From assembly GCA_942491115.1 (NCBI GenBank), contig CALNZV010000007.1, positions 434,001 through 498,000 on the forward strand: DNA of 64,000 bases, read 5' to 3'. The DNA comes from CALNZV01 sp942491115. Lineage in GTDB: Bacteria > Desulfobacterota > Desulfobacteria > Desulfobacterales > UBA5852. Of this stretch, positions 23,288 through 31,781 are shown piece after piece (positions within the stretch are counted from its first letter, which is position 1; every line of letters starts with the position of its first letter). The notes beneath the pieces were generated by a model. That model saw only the letters and a program-made list of their open reading frames with translations, was not told where the DNA came from and ran no database searches. A program made the position numbers and the translations under genes.

Positions 23288-25158
23288 TCACTCGGCTTCA
23301 AAACACCAGCCTTACGAACAAGATCTTTTTCTCGACCACCCTCGTCATCTTGATGATCAGTATTCCCATCGCCCTGTTCACCCGGTGGATTCTCATTTCG
23401 AGCCTGACTGACGAGCTGAAGATGCGGGGGCTTGGCATCGCCAACAGCATTGCGGAGACCGGGCGCAGCTATCTGCTCACCGAAGACATCCCCCAGCTCA
23501 CCAGCATGCTCTTCGATGCCCGGCTGGGGGAGCGGCGGTTCTTGATCAGCTATATTTTCATCCAGGACAAACAGGGGCGAATTGCCGCTCACACCTTTAC
23601 ACGACCGTTTCCCGGAGATTTGTCGGAGGCCAACGGCCTCCAACCGGACCAGGCGCACCACATCCGACTATTCAGCATCGGCGAAGATGCCGTCTATGAC
23701 ATTGCCGTACCGATCCGGGAGGGCATCTACCAGATCGGGGTGGTCCGTGTCGGCCTTTTCAAGCGCCATATCGATGCCCTCATCGGCAAGCTTCGGACCA
23801 CGTTTTTAGGATTCGTGACGGTGATCTTTCTCTTCTGTTTCCTGATCAGCCATCGGCTGGCCCGCTACATCACCCGCCCCATCTCTCGTCTGACCGAGGT
23901 CTCCGACGCGTTGAGCCGGGGGCGATTCGACGTTCTGATGGCGCCTGGCAATCGGCTGCCGGTGCCGGAGATGACCGGAGGCCAGGTCCGTGACGAGGTC
24001 CGACAGCTGGCCACCTCCTTCTACCACATGACCCAGACCATCCGCGATAGCCAGGCCCAGCTCATGGACTCGGAGCAGAAATACCGATCGCTCTTTGCCG
24101 GGGGGCCCAACCCCATCTTTGTCATCGACCGTACCAGCAACCGGATTCTAGACGCCAACCCTACCGCAGAAGACGTATACGGATACCCCCGGGAGGAGTT
24201 GATCGGACGCCACTTCTTCCACCTGGGCCCCTTCGATTTTCCGGATATTCCCAGGGGGACCGACGCCGGAAACGAGACCTTCGATACCATCACCATCACC
24301 ATCAGCTCGAAGGAGCGGTATTACACGAAAGGGCGGCAGCCCATTTACGTCAACGTTCATGCCTGTCCCGCCCGGTATGCCGGCAAGGATGCGCTCATCG
24401 TGGCGACAACCGATATCACCGAAATGGTGGAGAAGGACGACCAGCTCATCCAATTCGGCAAACTAAAAACCCTTGGGGAAATGTCGGCAGGCATCGCCCA
24501 CGAACTCAACCAGCCCCTCAATGCCATCAAGATGGGAAGTGAATACCTGGAAATGGCCCGGGAAGACGGCCGGATCGTCTCTCCCGAGGATATCGCCGTG
24601 GCGGCGGGGGAAATCAGCCGTCAGGTGGACCGGGCGGCCGATATCATCCACCGCCTTCGGGAATTCGGCCGAAAATCGGATTTCACCCGGGACCGGATTT
24701 CCATCAACCGCCCGGTGACCGGCGTGGTCCCGATGGTGGAACGCCAGCTGAAGCTCCAGAATATCGATCTCGAACTCGACCTGGCGCCCGATCCCCCTGT
24801 CATTCTGGCCCACGCCAATCGGCTGGAGCAGGTCATCTTCAACCTGATCACCAATGCCAGGGACGCCCTCCAGCAGAAAGGGGATCAGGACCCGGCAGCC
24901 GTTCACCGGATCCGGATCGAGACCGGGCGGGAAAACGGCCGCGCCATCGTCGCCGTTTCCGACAACGGCATCGGCATCTCCTCCGAAGACCGGAAGCGCA
25001 TCTTCGAGGCCTTTTTCACCACCAAGGAGATGGGAGAGGGTATGGGACTGGGGCTGTCCATCTCAAACGGGATTGTCGAAGACTACGGCGGCCAGATTCT
25101 GGTGGACAGCAAAGAGAACGAAGGTACCCGGTTCAAGCTGTCCTTTCCCGTCGCCTGA
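23272..25158 (+). CDS. PAS-domain sensor histidine kinase
   Basis: A 628-residue membrane kinase. TM1 lies near residues 19-40, an extracytoplasmic domain follows at about 41-170, and TM2 at about 172-195. Then come HAMP (about 195-245), PAS (about 265-385), and HisKA with the phospho-acceptor H410 in GIAHELNQPLNAI. The HATPase domain has the N box NLITNARDAL, G1 SDNGIGI and G2 GEGMGLGLSISNG. It is translationally coupled to the upstream binding lipoprotein. No response regulator is next to it, so the target is unknown; the receiver-STAS protein at 40811 is too far away to assign. Confidence 0.92.
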   Translation: MVDRLITRLQNTSLTNKIFFSTTLVILMISIPIALFTRWILISSLTDELKMRGLGIANSIAETGRSYLLTEDIPQLTSMLFDARLGERRFLISYIFIQDKQGRIAAHTFTRPFPGDLSEANGLQPDQAHHIRLFSIGEDAVYDIAVPIREGIYQIGVVRVGLFKRHIDALIGKLRTTFLGFVTVIFLFCFLISHRLARYITRPISRLTEVSDALSRGRFDVLMAPGNRLPVPEMTGGQVRDEVRQLATSFYHMTQTIRDSQAQLMDSEQKYRSLFAGGPNPIFVIDRTSNRILDANPTAEDVYGYPREELIGRHFFHLGPFDFPDIPRGTDAGNETFDTITITISSKERYYTKGRQPIYVNVHACPARYAGKDALIVATTDITEMVEKDDQLIQFGKLKTLGEMSAGIAHELNQPLNAIKMGSEYLEMAREDGRIVSPEDIAVAAGEISRQVDRAADIIHRLREFGRKSDFTRDRISINRPVTGVVPMVERQLKLQNIDLELDLAPDPPVILAHANRLEQVIFNLITNARDALQQKGDQDPAAVHRIRIETGRENGRAIVAVSDNGIGISSEDRKRIFEAFFTTKEMGEGMGLGLSISNGIVEDYGGQILVDSKENEGTRFKLSFPVA

Positions 25159-25626
25159 TCGCAACCGGCCACGGGTCGACAGGACTGTCGGACCATTCCG
25201 GACCGACACCCACAGCGAATCGGTATTGATCCGGATGAGATGATTGAGGACATCGACTCCCGAATTCCCGGCTCCAACCACGAGAACGCGCTTATCCTGA
25301 AAACGATTTACCCGACCGAGATGAGCGGCGTGCACCAATTCACCGGTAGATTCGTTACGTCCCGGGATGGGAAGGCCCCAAAATGATTTGTAATCCCCAT
25401 CCCGTGCAGATGTGAGACCAGTCGATGGGTATTGAGTCTCAGCTGATCGTGCCGGTCTCGCCACGGAACTGCCGGTTTACCGGATGCATCCAAAATCACC
25501 GGTTCCGCTCCGATTTTTTAGTTCGTAAGCCGCTGCCAACCCTTTAATCCCTGCATCGACGATCAGCAGAGAATGCTCTCGGTTTGACGCGTTTGTTTCA
25601 TCGTTCCTATGGCTATCCAGGGCGCT
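25159..25626 (-). pseudogene. Remnant of a flavin-containing monooxygenase (FMO-type)
   Basis: Pieces in different minus-strand frames line up with one FMO-like protein. A degenerate FAD motif (VDAGIKGLAAAYELK for GAGxAGL) is followed by ILDASGKPAVPWRDRHDQLR and LNTHRLVSHLHG. After a frame change, FWGLPIPGRNESTGELVHAA and DKRVLVVGAGNSGVDV (intact NADP motif) follow, ending at SVRNGPTVLSTRG where the sequence meets the kinase gene. The C-terminal half is missing. At least two frameshifts are needed, so this is a decayed, 3'-truncated gene. Confidence 0.7.
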
Positions 25627-25654
25627 CATGGATATATACTTTTGACTGTTAATA

Positions 25655-25921
25655 TCATTTTTTCTTGCCATTGGATGCCGGTCTGGGAGTTGAAAAAATC
25701 TCCCTCACCCCCCTTATCATTGGGTGCCACCACTGGTGTTTGGAAAAGCTTGACCTGTCCTTTTCAGGGGCCAAACCCCGGTTTCGTCTGGCGTCAGCCA
25801 TATCGATGGCTGAAAATTCAGAACGCAGGGATCGGTGTTCCAAAAACAGGAATATACGGTCGCCAAGGTCACTCTGTCGATAGTGTTCGATGAGGGTCGT
25901 TTCGTTAGGCATGTCCATCAT
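25655..25921 (-). CDS. Short ORF, probable truncated gene next to the methyltransferase
   Basis: An 88-residue ORF with a very good ribosome-binding site (AAGGAGAGGA before ATG 25921), 47 bases after the methyltransferase stop on the same strand. Its N-terminus, MPNETTLIEHYRQSDLGDRI, has a faint likeness to the first residues of some SAM-dependent methyltransferases. The rest shows no domain and is basic and low in hydrophobic pattern. I read it as the head of a gene whose body was lost, part of the same decayed operon as the FMO remnant. A genuine small protein cannot be excluded. Confidence 0.4.
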   Translation of the reverse strand: MMDMPNETTLIEHYRQSDLGDRIFLFLEHRSLRSEFSAIDMADARRNRGLAPEKDRSSFSKHQWWHPMIRGVREIFSTPRPASNGKKK

Positions 25922-25968
25922 TCCTCTCCTTCAACGGCCCTAAGGCCCTGATGATGAAGTATCATTTC

Positions 25969-27090
25969 CTACCCATTGCCGTTGGTCTTCAGCCGGTAAA
26001 ACCGGAAGAAGAAATTATCGATAGGCAGGATTTCCACCTCGCTAAAACCCGCATCACGGGCGTATTCGCGCAGGGTGTCAGGCCGCATAACGGTGCCGGT
26101 TTCCGCCGAAGGGGATTCGGACCGGCCTGCGGGCAGGCAATGCAGAATGCTGAAACCGTACAAAATGCGTTCGATCTCGTTGCCCGCGGGTGTGAATCGT
26201 TCCGCCGTTCGTTCATCCATGACGATGACGCTGCCTGTCGGGCCCGCCAGTCTCAGCATGTTCCCCAGCGATTTGACCGGATCGGCCATGTCGTGGATGG
26301 TCTCAAATGCCGTGACCAAATCGTATCGCCCGGAAAGCGACGAATCTCCAGCGTCCCGCAGATCAAAACGCACCCGGTCCGAGAGACCCGCCTCCCGTGC
26401 GTGGGTCTGGGCCTCCTCCACGGACGCCGGGTCGAGATCGAAGCCGTCCACACGGATCTTGGGATAGGATTTGGCCATACCGATGGAAGACCAGCCGGTG
26501 CCACAGCCGATATCGGCCACTCGGGCCGGCGGATCGGCCGACAACCGGCGGTGAATATCGGGGATGGACGGCAGGTATTCGTCACCGAGCTGCTTCATGA
26601 ACAGCGGGCGGTTGAGCTCTCCCAGTCCCTGGCGCAAATCGGCGCCGTAATCGGCGAAGGACACCCCCTCACCGGTGCGAAAGGCCGAGACAATGGCCTC
26701 CAGAGGCAGGGCGGCGCCCAGTGCCGCCCGGGCTGCCGGGGCCAGATAGTTAACACTCTCCCGGTCGGTCAGTACCTCCGTGTGGGCAAGGGGCAAACGG
26801 AAACGCCGTTCCCGGGCCGGGACGTCCGCATCGTCTACTTCCAAGATACCCGACACCGTCTGGGCTTCCAGCCACTCCAGGACATATCTGTCATCGGTTC
26901 CTGTGCGAGTTGCCAGCTCGCTGGCCGTCAATGGTGTGGGGCCGGCCAGGGGGTTGTAAAGCCCAAGACGGTTTCCCAGGTAGATGGTATGGATATCGAA
27001 ATACCCGTTGAGGGCTTCCAGGATTTTCCCCATGAAGGCCTCTTGCTGTCGAGCCGTTATTTCCTCGCTGATTTGAATAGCTGTGCTCAT
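25969..27090 (-). CDS. SAM-dependent O-methyltransferase-like protein with N-terminal winged helix
   Basis: A 373-residue protein. Its N-terminal dimerisation/winged-helix part (about 20-100, LTASELATRTGTDDRYVLEWL) is followed by a class I SAM-binding fold. Motif I VADIGCGTGWSS lies at about 190-200, the acidic VDGFDLDPAS is next, and YDLVTAFETIHDM follows. The architecture is that of small-molecule O- or C-methyltransferases; the substrate is unknown. ATG 27090 has AAAAAGGAGCAAG upstream. A sigma-54-type promoter and a palindrome lie upstream and the next gene on the same strand is a sigma-54 activator, so regulated expression is likely. Confidence 0.82.
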   Translation of the reverse strand: MSTAIQISEEITARQQEAFMGKILEALNGYFDIHTIYLGNRLGLYNPLAGPTPLTASELATRTGTDDRYVLEWLEAQTVSGILEVDDADVPARERRFRLPLAHTEVLTDRESVNYLAPAARAALGAALPLEAIVSAFRTGEGVSFADYGADLRQGLGELNRPLFMKQLGDEYLPSIPDIHRRLSADPPARVADIGCGTGWSSIGMAKSYPKIRVDGFDLDPASVEEAQTHAREAGLSDRVRFDLRDAGDSSLSGRYDLVTAFETIHDMADPVKSLGNMLRLAGPTGSVIVMDERTAERFTPAGNEIERILYGFSILHCLPAGRSESPSAETGTVMRPDTLREYARDAGFSEVEILPIDNFFFRFYRLKTNGNG

Positions 27091-27188
27091 GTCTTGCTCC
27101 TTTTTTCATTACCGGGGACATTTGATCGTCCCGTTGGGTCCATGGGTTGTGGATCGTCACCACCATCCATCCCTTGCCCATATCACAA

Positions 27189-27204
27189 GGCAGGAAGCAT
27201 GCCA
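27189..27204 (-). promoter_or_regulatory. Candidate sigma-54 promoter of the methyltransferase
   Basis: Minus strand TGGCATGCTTCCTGCC: GG at -24 and GC at -12 with the required 10 bases between, 13 of 16 positions fitting TGGCACG-N4-TTGCW. It gives a leader of about 90 bases to ATG 27090. Confidence 0.55.
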
Positions 27205-27304
27205 TGGCAGAAGGGATACATTTAATACTAATTATTTCAATTAATTAATTTGTATTGGATCGATCGAAGCGATAGTGGGAACAGGCGGTATCTCGCCAAA
27301 AAAA

Positions 27305-27340
27305 TTAGCGACATCTCGGTGATTGGCGAGATGTCGCTAA
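27305..27340. promoter_or_regulatory. Palindromic candidate enhancer (activator-binding site)
   Basis: Perfect 14-bp arms TTAGCGACATCTCG and CGAGATGTCGCTAA around an 8-base centre, about 100 bases upstream of the sigma-54-type promoter and 26 bases beyond the stop of the activator gene. Spacing is right for a sigma-54 upstream activating sequence; it could also be a terminator hairpin for the activator transcript, but there is no T run. Confidence 0.55.
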
Positions 27341-27365
27341 CTGCAAGGAAGGGAAAAAGGCTAGA

Positions 27366-29276
27366 TCAGGAAGGAGGTCGTTTCAGATCCAGGGCCTTCA
27401 GTCGAGAGTTGAGGGTAGAGGGCGGCATCCCTAAAAGGCGTGCGGCACCCTTTTCGCCGGAGATCCGCCATCCGGTGGCAGTCAGGGCTCGGCGCAGGTT
27501 CTCCCGTTCCAGATCGATCATCTGTGCGGCAGTGCGGATGGGGGGGGAGCCGGCGTTGCTGGATTCATGGGCCGAAGGCTTGTCCGTGCTACTGTCGCTG
27601 GCGGTTTCGGGCAGGGCGCGGTCAAAATTGAGCCGTCCCCCTTCGGCAGTAATGACGGCCCGTTCGATGACGTTCTGCAGTTCCCGGACATTGCCCGGCC
27701 ACGAATACCGTTTCAGGCGTACCATATCCACCGGAGAGAGAGGGGCCACGTCGCGTCCCAGTTGCCGGGCGGTCTTTTCTGCGAATGCTTGAGCCAGCAG
27801 GGCCACGTCGTCTCCTCGTTCCCGAAGGGACGGAAGAGCCAATGGGAACACGTTGAGACGGAAGTAGAGGTCCTCCCGGAAGCGGCCCCTATCCACAGCA
27901 GCCCGGAGGTCCCGGTTGGTGGCTGCAATGACCCGGACATCCACCTTCTGGGTCCGGTTGGATCCCACAGGCTCGAACTCACTCTCCTGGAGGGCACGCA
28001 GAAGTTTGGCCTGGAGGTCCAAATCCAGGTCTGCCACCTCGTCAAGGAACAGGGTGCCGCCGTCGGCCTGAGCGAACCGGCCCAGCCTCCGCTGAGTGGC
28101 ACCGGTAAAGGCGCCCTTCTCGTGGCCGAAAAATTCACTTTCCATGAGGCCGTCGGGGATCGCTGCACAATTGACCCGAATCAGGGGCGCATCCTTGCGC
28201 CGGCTGCCTTCGTGGATGGCCCGGGCAATCAGCTCCTTGCCGGTGCCGGTCTCGCCGTGGATGAGCACCGTCGCATCGGTGCCGGCCACTTGGTCCACAT
28301 CCTTGAGCAATCGCATAAGCGGCATGCTCGTGCCGATGATATCGTCGAAGTTCCCCAGTGAGCGGATCTCCTCCTTCAACCGCCGGGTCTCCCGACTGAG
28401 GAACCGGATTTTTTCCTCGGCTGCCAGGCGGTCGTTGATGTTACGAAGAATGAGGATGAAAGTGGGATGCTCGGCGTCATGAATTCGCGACAGGGTGGCT
28501 TCGGCGGGGAATGCGGACCCGTCGGCGGACTTGGCCGTGAGGGCCTCCGGCACCCAGGCAGGGCCAAGGGATCGACTGTCGGCGGACAGCCGCCGGCAGG
28601 ATCGTTGAAGGTTGTCAAAGCTTTCGGTCGAAAAAAAGTCGGACAGGGGACGGCCAATACCAGCGTCGTTCCCAACGCCGAAAGCGGTCCGGGCGGCCCG
28701 GTTAAGCAGCCCGATGCCCAGGGTGTCGTCTAACTCCAGAATGGCGTCCGGTGCGGTGTCCAGCAGGCGGGCCAGCTTCTCTTCCCGCTTAATAACCCGG
28801 GCCTCGGCCCGGATGCGGCGGAGCTCCGCGGCAGCCCGGGCCGCAAAGATCCGCATGAGGAAAAAAGCATTCTTCCGCCCCCGCAACGGCTTCCGGTCAA
28901 ACACCGCCAGATGTCCAACCACGACACCATCAGCATCCTTGAATGGAATCCCCATATAGCCGATCATGCCCAGTTTTTTCAAGTCGGGGTCATCGGGGAA
29001 TTCGCCGCTCACCTCTTCGGCCACCCAAAGCACCCGCCCCTTCTCCAACACCACCTCGCACGGGGAGCCCTCCACGGATATATCCGTCTCCGGTACCAGT
29101 TCGCCATCGAGCCAAAAAGCCAGTGACTTCAGGCGCTGATATTCGGCCACATACTCGGTCACCCATGCGGCGGATACATCCATGGCTTGGGCCAGGTTTT
29201 TCACCAGGGCGGCGAAGAAATCATCTCCGGTCTCCCCGACCGTTCCTTCCACGATGCGTTTCAGTAGGATGTCCAT
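27366..29276 (-). CDS. Sigma-54-dependent transcriptional activator (GAF-PAS-AAA+-HTH)
   Basis: Bacterial enhancer-binding protein that remodels sigma-54 RNA polymerase. From the ATG at 29276 it has 636 residues. A GAF-type sensor occupies about 1-165 and a PAS about 180-300. The AAA+ domain has Walker A GETGTGKE (near 340), the sigma-54 contact loop GAFTGA (near 389) and Walker B TLFLDEVADL. The C-terminal Fis-like helix-turn-helix is RLLGMPPSTLNSRLKAL. The frame is open to a GTG at 29354, but MDILLKRIVEG begins the GAF homology. No receiver domain, so it probably senses a ligand directly. It is likely to control the adjacent methyltransferase. Confidence 0.92.
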   Translation of the reverse strand: MDILLKRIVEGTVGETGDDFFAALVKNLAQAMDVSAAWVTEYVAEYQRLKSLAFWLDGELVPETDISVEGSPCEVVLEKGRVLWVAEEVSGEFPDDPDLKKLGMIGYMGIPFKDADGVVVGHLAVFDRKPLRGRKNAFFLMRIFAARAAAELRRIRAEARVIKREEKLARLLDTAPDAILELDDTLGIGLLNRAARTAFGVGNDAGIGRPLSDFFSTESFDNLQRSCRRLSADSRSLGPAWVPEALTAKSADGSAFPAEATLSRIHDAEHPTFILILRNINDRLAAEEKIRFLSRETRRLKEEIRSLGNFDDIIGTSMPLMRLLKDVDQVAGTDATVLIHGETGTGKELIARAIHEGSRRKDAPLIRVNCAAIPDGLMESEFFGHEKGAFTGATQRRLGRFAQADGGTLFLDEVADLDLDLQAKLLRALQESEFEPVGSNRTQKVDVRVIAATNRDLRAAVDRGRFREDLYFRLNVFPLALPSLRERGDDVALLAQAFAEKTARQLGRDVAPLSPVDMVRLKRYSWPGNVRELQNVIERAVITAEGGRLNFDRALPETASDSSTDKPSAHESSNAGSPPIRTAAQMIDLERENLRRALTATGWRISGEKGAARLLGMPPSTLNSRLKALDLKRPPS

Positions 29277-29372
29277 AGACAGATAGATTAATCGGTGGCG
29301 AATGACACTAGATGCCCGATAGGTCAAATAACGTGATGCCTGAAAGGGGCTCACGGCGTTTGCCGGTCCCGC

Positions 29373-29837
29373 TTAAAGGGGTGGTTTTAGCCAGGGACAT
29401 TGCCCCTTTTTATAGCGTTCGACAGCATCGAACGGCCTTGAATACCCTTTAGGATCTGCGGAGAGGTAGGAAAATAACCCCTTGATTGACATTTCCATCG
29501 CGTTGATTTGCTCCGGTGAATACACTCCCAAGGTCATCCGCTTCATCTCATTGATGCTGCCCGTCAGTTTTCGATTTCCATTCTTGTCAAGAGAAGGCGT
29601 CTCAGGATGGCGATACCATGGGCATGAGGTGACCACATCCGTGGCGATGGCCAAGGGATCGCGGAACTGAGATTGACGCCGAACGAGGGTGAGTAAGGTG
29701 TGTTCATGGACAATGAAAAGCATGGGGACGCGGTCGATCGTCACCACATCTACCTTCCAGAAGTCTCCTGAACGCTCATCGAGATCCTTCCAATCGATGT
29801 GAAATCGTTTTGCCGCTTTGTTGCTTAAATCAATCAT
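29373..29837 (-). CDS. Conserved hypothetical protein (DUF6933-like)
   Basis: From ATG 29837 (MIDLSNKAAKRFHIDW) a 154-residue soluble protein with no signal peptide. The pattern DFWKVDVVTIDRVPMLFIVH followed by HTLLTLV recalls the DUF6933 family of small proteins often found in accessory DNA; the match is from memory and unverified. The frame is open further upstream to 30044, but that part is basic, low in pattern and lacks a ribosome-binding site, so it is excluded. Function unknown. Confidence 0.6.
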   Translation of the reverse strand: MIDLSNKAAKRFHIDWKDLDERSGDFWKVDVVTIDRVPMLFIVHEHTLLTLVRRQSQFRDPLAIATDVVTSCPWYRHPETPSLDKNGNRKLTGSINEMKRMTLGVYSPEQINAMEMSIKGLFSYLSADPKGYSRPFDAVERYKKGQCPWLKPPL

Positions 29838-30009
29838 AATCCATAAACGGTGCAGCGAGGACCGCGCCGTCCCTCGTGAAACCGCATGGTAGCAGATGCA
29901 AGCCGGATGGCGGTCATCGACCATCTTGCGGCACTTTGGCCCCAATGAGAGGTTTTCGGGCGTGACCGTCTCGGCAGAACACCGTCGGAGTCGACGCCCG
30001 CGCTTGGTG

Positions 30010-30411
30010 TCACCGGTTCCCTTCCGATGTCCACTGGATGTCACGAATGCCGGGAGTCGATGTGAGAATCCTATTCAAGGCCTCTGAGACACGGCCAACC
30101 GTTTCCGTTGTGCACATTTTCTTGAACCACCTTCTGACAAATGGCTTGGATGGTTCAATAAAACACAAGAACTCATCATTGTCGCCATCCTGATGGCCGC
30201 ATCCGATCCATAGCGGGAATTCTTCATTTTCTATCTCGACCATCCACCCCCAGTCCTCATGGCCGATACCAGACACCTTAAGCCCATGGTTCGGCAGTTT
30301 TTCTTGAAGAAACTCCGCAAGCCTCCTTCCCCAGATGCCTTGGTTTGTTTCTTTTTCTTCGTCACCGTAGGGAGGAAAGTTGTCTGATCTGAATTCCACT
30401 TGTGTTCTCAT
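30010..30411 (-). CDS. Conserved hypothetical protein
   Basis: A 133-residue soluble protein starting MRTQVEFRSDNFPPYGDEE. It contains GLKVSGIGHEDWGWMVEI and FPLWIGCGHQDG, a tryptophan-rich pattern seen in small uncharacterised bacterial proteins. No catalytic motif, membrane segment or signal peptide is visible. It sits with other single-gene orphans on the minus strand of the accessory region. Confidence 0.6.
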   Translation of the reverse strand: MRTQVEFRSDNFPPYGDEEKETNQGIWGRRLAEFLQEKLPNHGLKVSGIGHEDWGWMVEIENEEFPLWIGCGHQDGDNDEFLCFIEPSKPFVRRWFKKMCTTETVGRVSEALNRILTSTPGIRDIQWTSEGNR

Positions 30412-30550
30412 TGGTTTCTTCTTTTCATCGAAGGACGTTAGTCGCCGGCGCCAACAGCTTGAAACTCAGCGCTTCTTGGCACAACGTGCACGGGCATGAG
30501 CATAGGGGAATATGTTCCCTTTGAACCCGATCGAAAACGGCTGCTGCCGC

Positions 30551-30991
30551 CTAAGACCCGAGAAGCCATTTCTCTGAATGGCTTTCGCCATCATAATACC
30601 GCGCTTCGATTCGGTTCCCTTCCGGATCCTGGAAATAGATCGACGTTCCAGTACCGTGGGCGCCCCAGCGTGGAACAGGCCCTTCTACTAAGGTAACGCT
30701 GTTGGTCTTGAGTCGCTCCAAGAGGTCCTGCCACGACGCCTTGCTCAGAGCAATACAACGATGGTTCAAGTTCTCACCACCCGGCTCAGCCCCAAGGTTT
30801 TTCTGCCACATTTTTTTCGGGAACAGGTCGATAATCGTATTCGAATTCAACCGCACGGACGGAAAAGGCACCTCCCCTGCCTTGAACGCCTCCGAGCGTT
30901 CAGGCGCAAGCAAAAGTACTTTTGAATAAAAAGCGATCATCTTCTCGTCATCTTCCATATTCAAAACGATGTGATCCATCACACATTCCAT
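30551..30991 (-). CDS. VOC (glyoxalase/dioxygenase fold) family protein
   Basis: A 146-residue protein from ATG 30991 (MECVMDHIVLNMEDDEKM). It has the two-beta-alpha-beta pattern of the vicinal oxygen chelate superfamily: MDHIVLNMEDDEKMIAFYSK at the start, FPSVRLNSNTIIDLF in the middle and IYFQDPEGNRIEARYYDG at the end. Candidate metal ligands are H7 and the E of NRIEARYY. The enzyme activity (glyoxalase, dioxygenase or resistance type) cannot be fixed. An in-frame extension to 31144 is rejected because the fold starts at MDHIVL. Confidence 0.8.
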   Translation of the reverse strand: MECVMDHIVLNMEDDEKMIAFYSKVLLLAPERSEAFKAGEVPFPSVRLNSNTIIDLFPKKMWQKNLGAEPGGENLNHRCIALSKASWQDLLERLKTNSVTLVEGPVPRWGAHGTGTSIYFQDPEGNRIEARYYDGESHSEKWLLGS

Positions 30992-31147
30992 CGTCAATCC
31001 GCCCAGAATCGTCACACCGGTTCGGGTAACCAGCGCTTTGCACCATAGAACATACCCGCTGTAATGCGTCACCATGACCACATCTTGAATCCGCCGTTGC
31101 GCTTCCCGGCATCCGGTTACCCCGCTTGCTTTGTGATGGCGCAACCA

Positions 31148-31522
31148 TTACGAAAAATGGATTGCCGCCATTCGAACAGCCACATCACCTAATACGTGGG
31201 TTTGATGCCCTTTACCACTCGTGTCGTCCAGCAAAACGACATCGCCGGCTTTGCGCATCAGCCGCTCCCCATCTCCAGCTTCAAACTCACACTCTCCAGA
31301 CATCAATATCAGCCATTGCCGAACCGGCGTCGGATGCCAATCGCCATACCAGCCGACAGGCAGTTCCAGAAAAACGCTCCGCTCCGCGGATTCTGCTGCA
31401 GAAGTATTCAACGGTGGTGCCGGCGGCGCATAGTCGTTCGACTCCAACCCGATGGTCTTCATTTCAAAATGGGAGCATCCCTCCGAGTCCGCGTAAATCC
31501 GCAAATAGTCGATATGGCTCAT
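31148..31522 (-). CDS. Cupin-fold protein
   Basis: A 124-residue single-domain cupin. The region PVGWYGDWHPTPVRQWLIL carries the first motif and GDVVLLDDTSGKGHQTHV the second with its histidines. It binds a metal in most relatives; whether this one is an enzyme or a binding protein is unknown. The ATG at 31522 has AAGGAGAAACAACC upstream, a strong ribosome-binding site. It is followed 156 bases later by the VOC gene on the same strand, so the two may be co-transcribed. Confidence 0.8.
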   Translation of the reverse strand: MSHIDYLRIYADSEGCSHFEMKTIGLESNDYAPPAPPLNTSAAESAERSVFLELPVGWYGDWHPTPVRQWLILMSGECEFEAGDGERLMRKAGDVVLLDDTSGKGHQTHVLGDVAVRMAAIHFS

Positions 31523-31781
31523 GGTTGTTTCTCCTTTTGGACCAGGGCTCTGGTCCCAGTCGACACCGAGAGGGGCAGTGGCAAGGCCATTGGTTGTTTA
31601 TTCCGATTCAACGCCGTCATGAAGACATCGATTTGCTTTTGCTAATTTTGACCCCGATAGCAGTCGGCCGGGTCATCAAAACGGCTGTTGATGGCTGCAT
31701 TCCTCTGCGGCACGCGCCCTGCAATCCGGGACCCAATAGCATCCCCCATGTGTTAGGCAACGGAAAAAGAAAAACCTTTTT

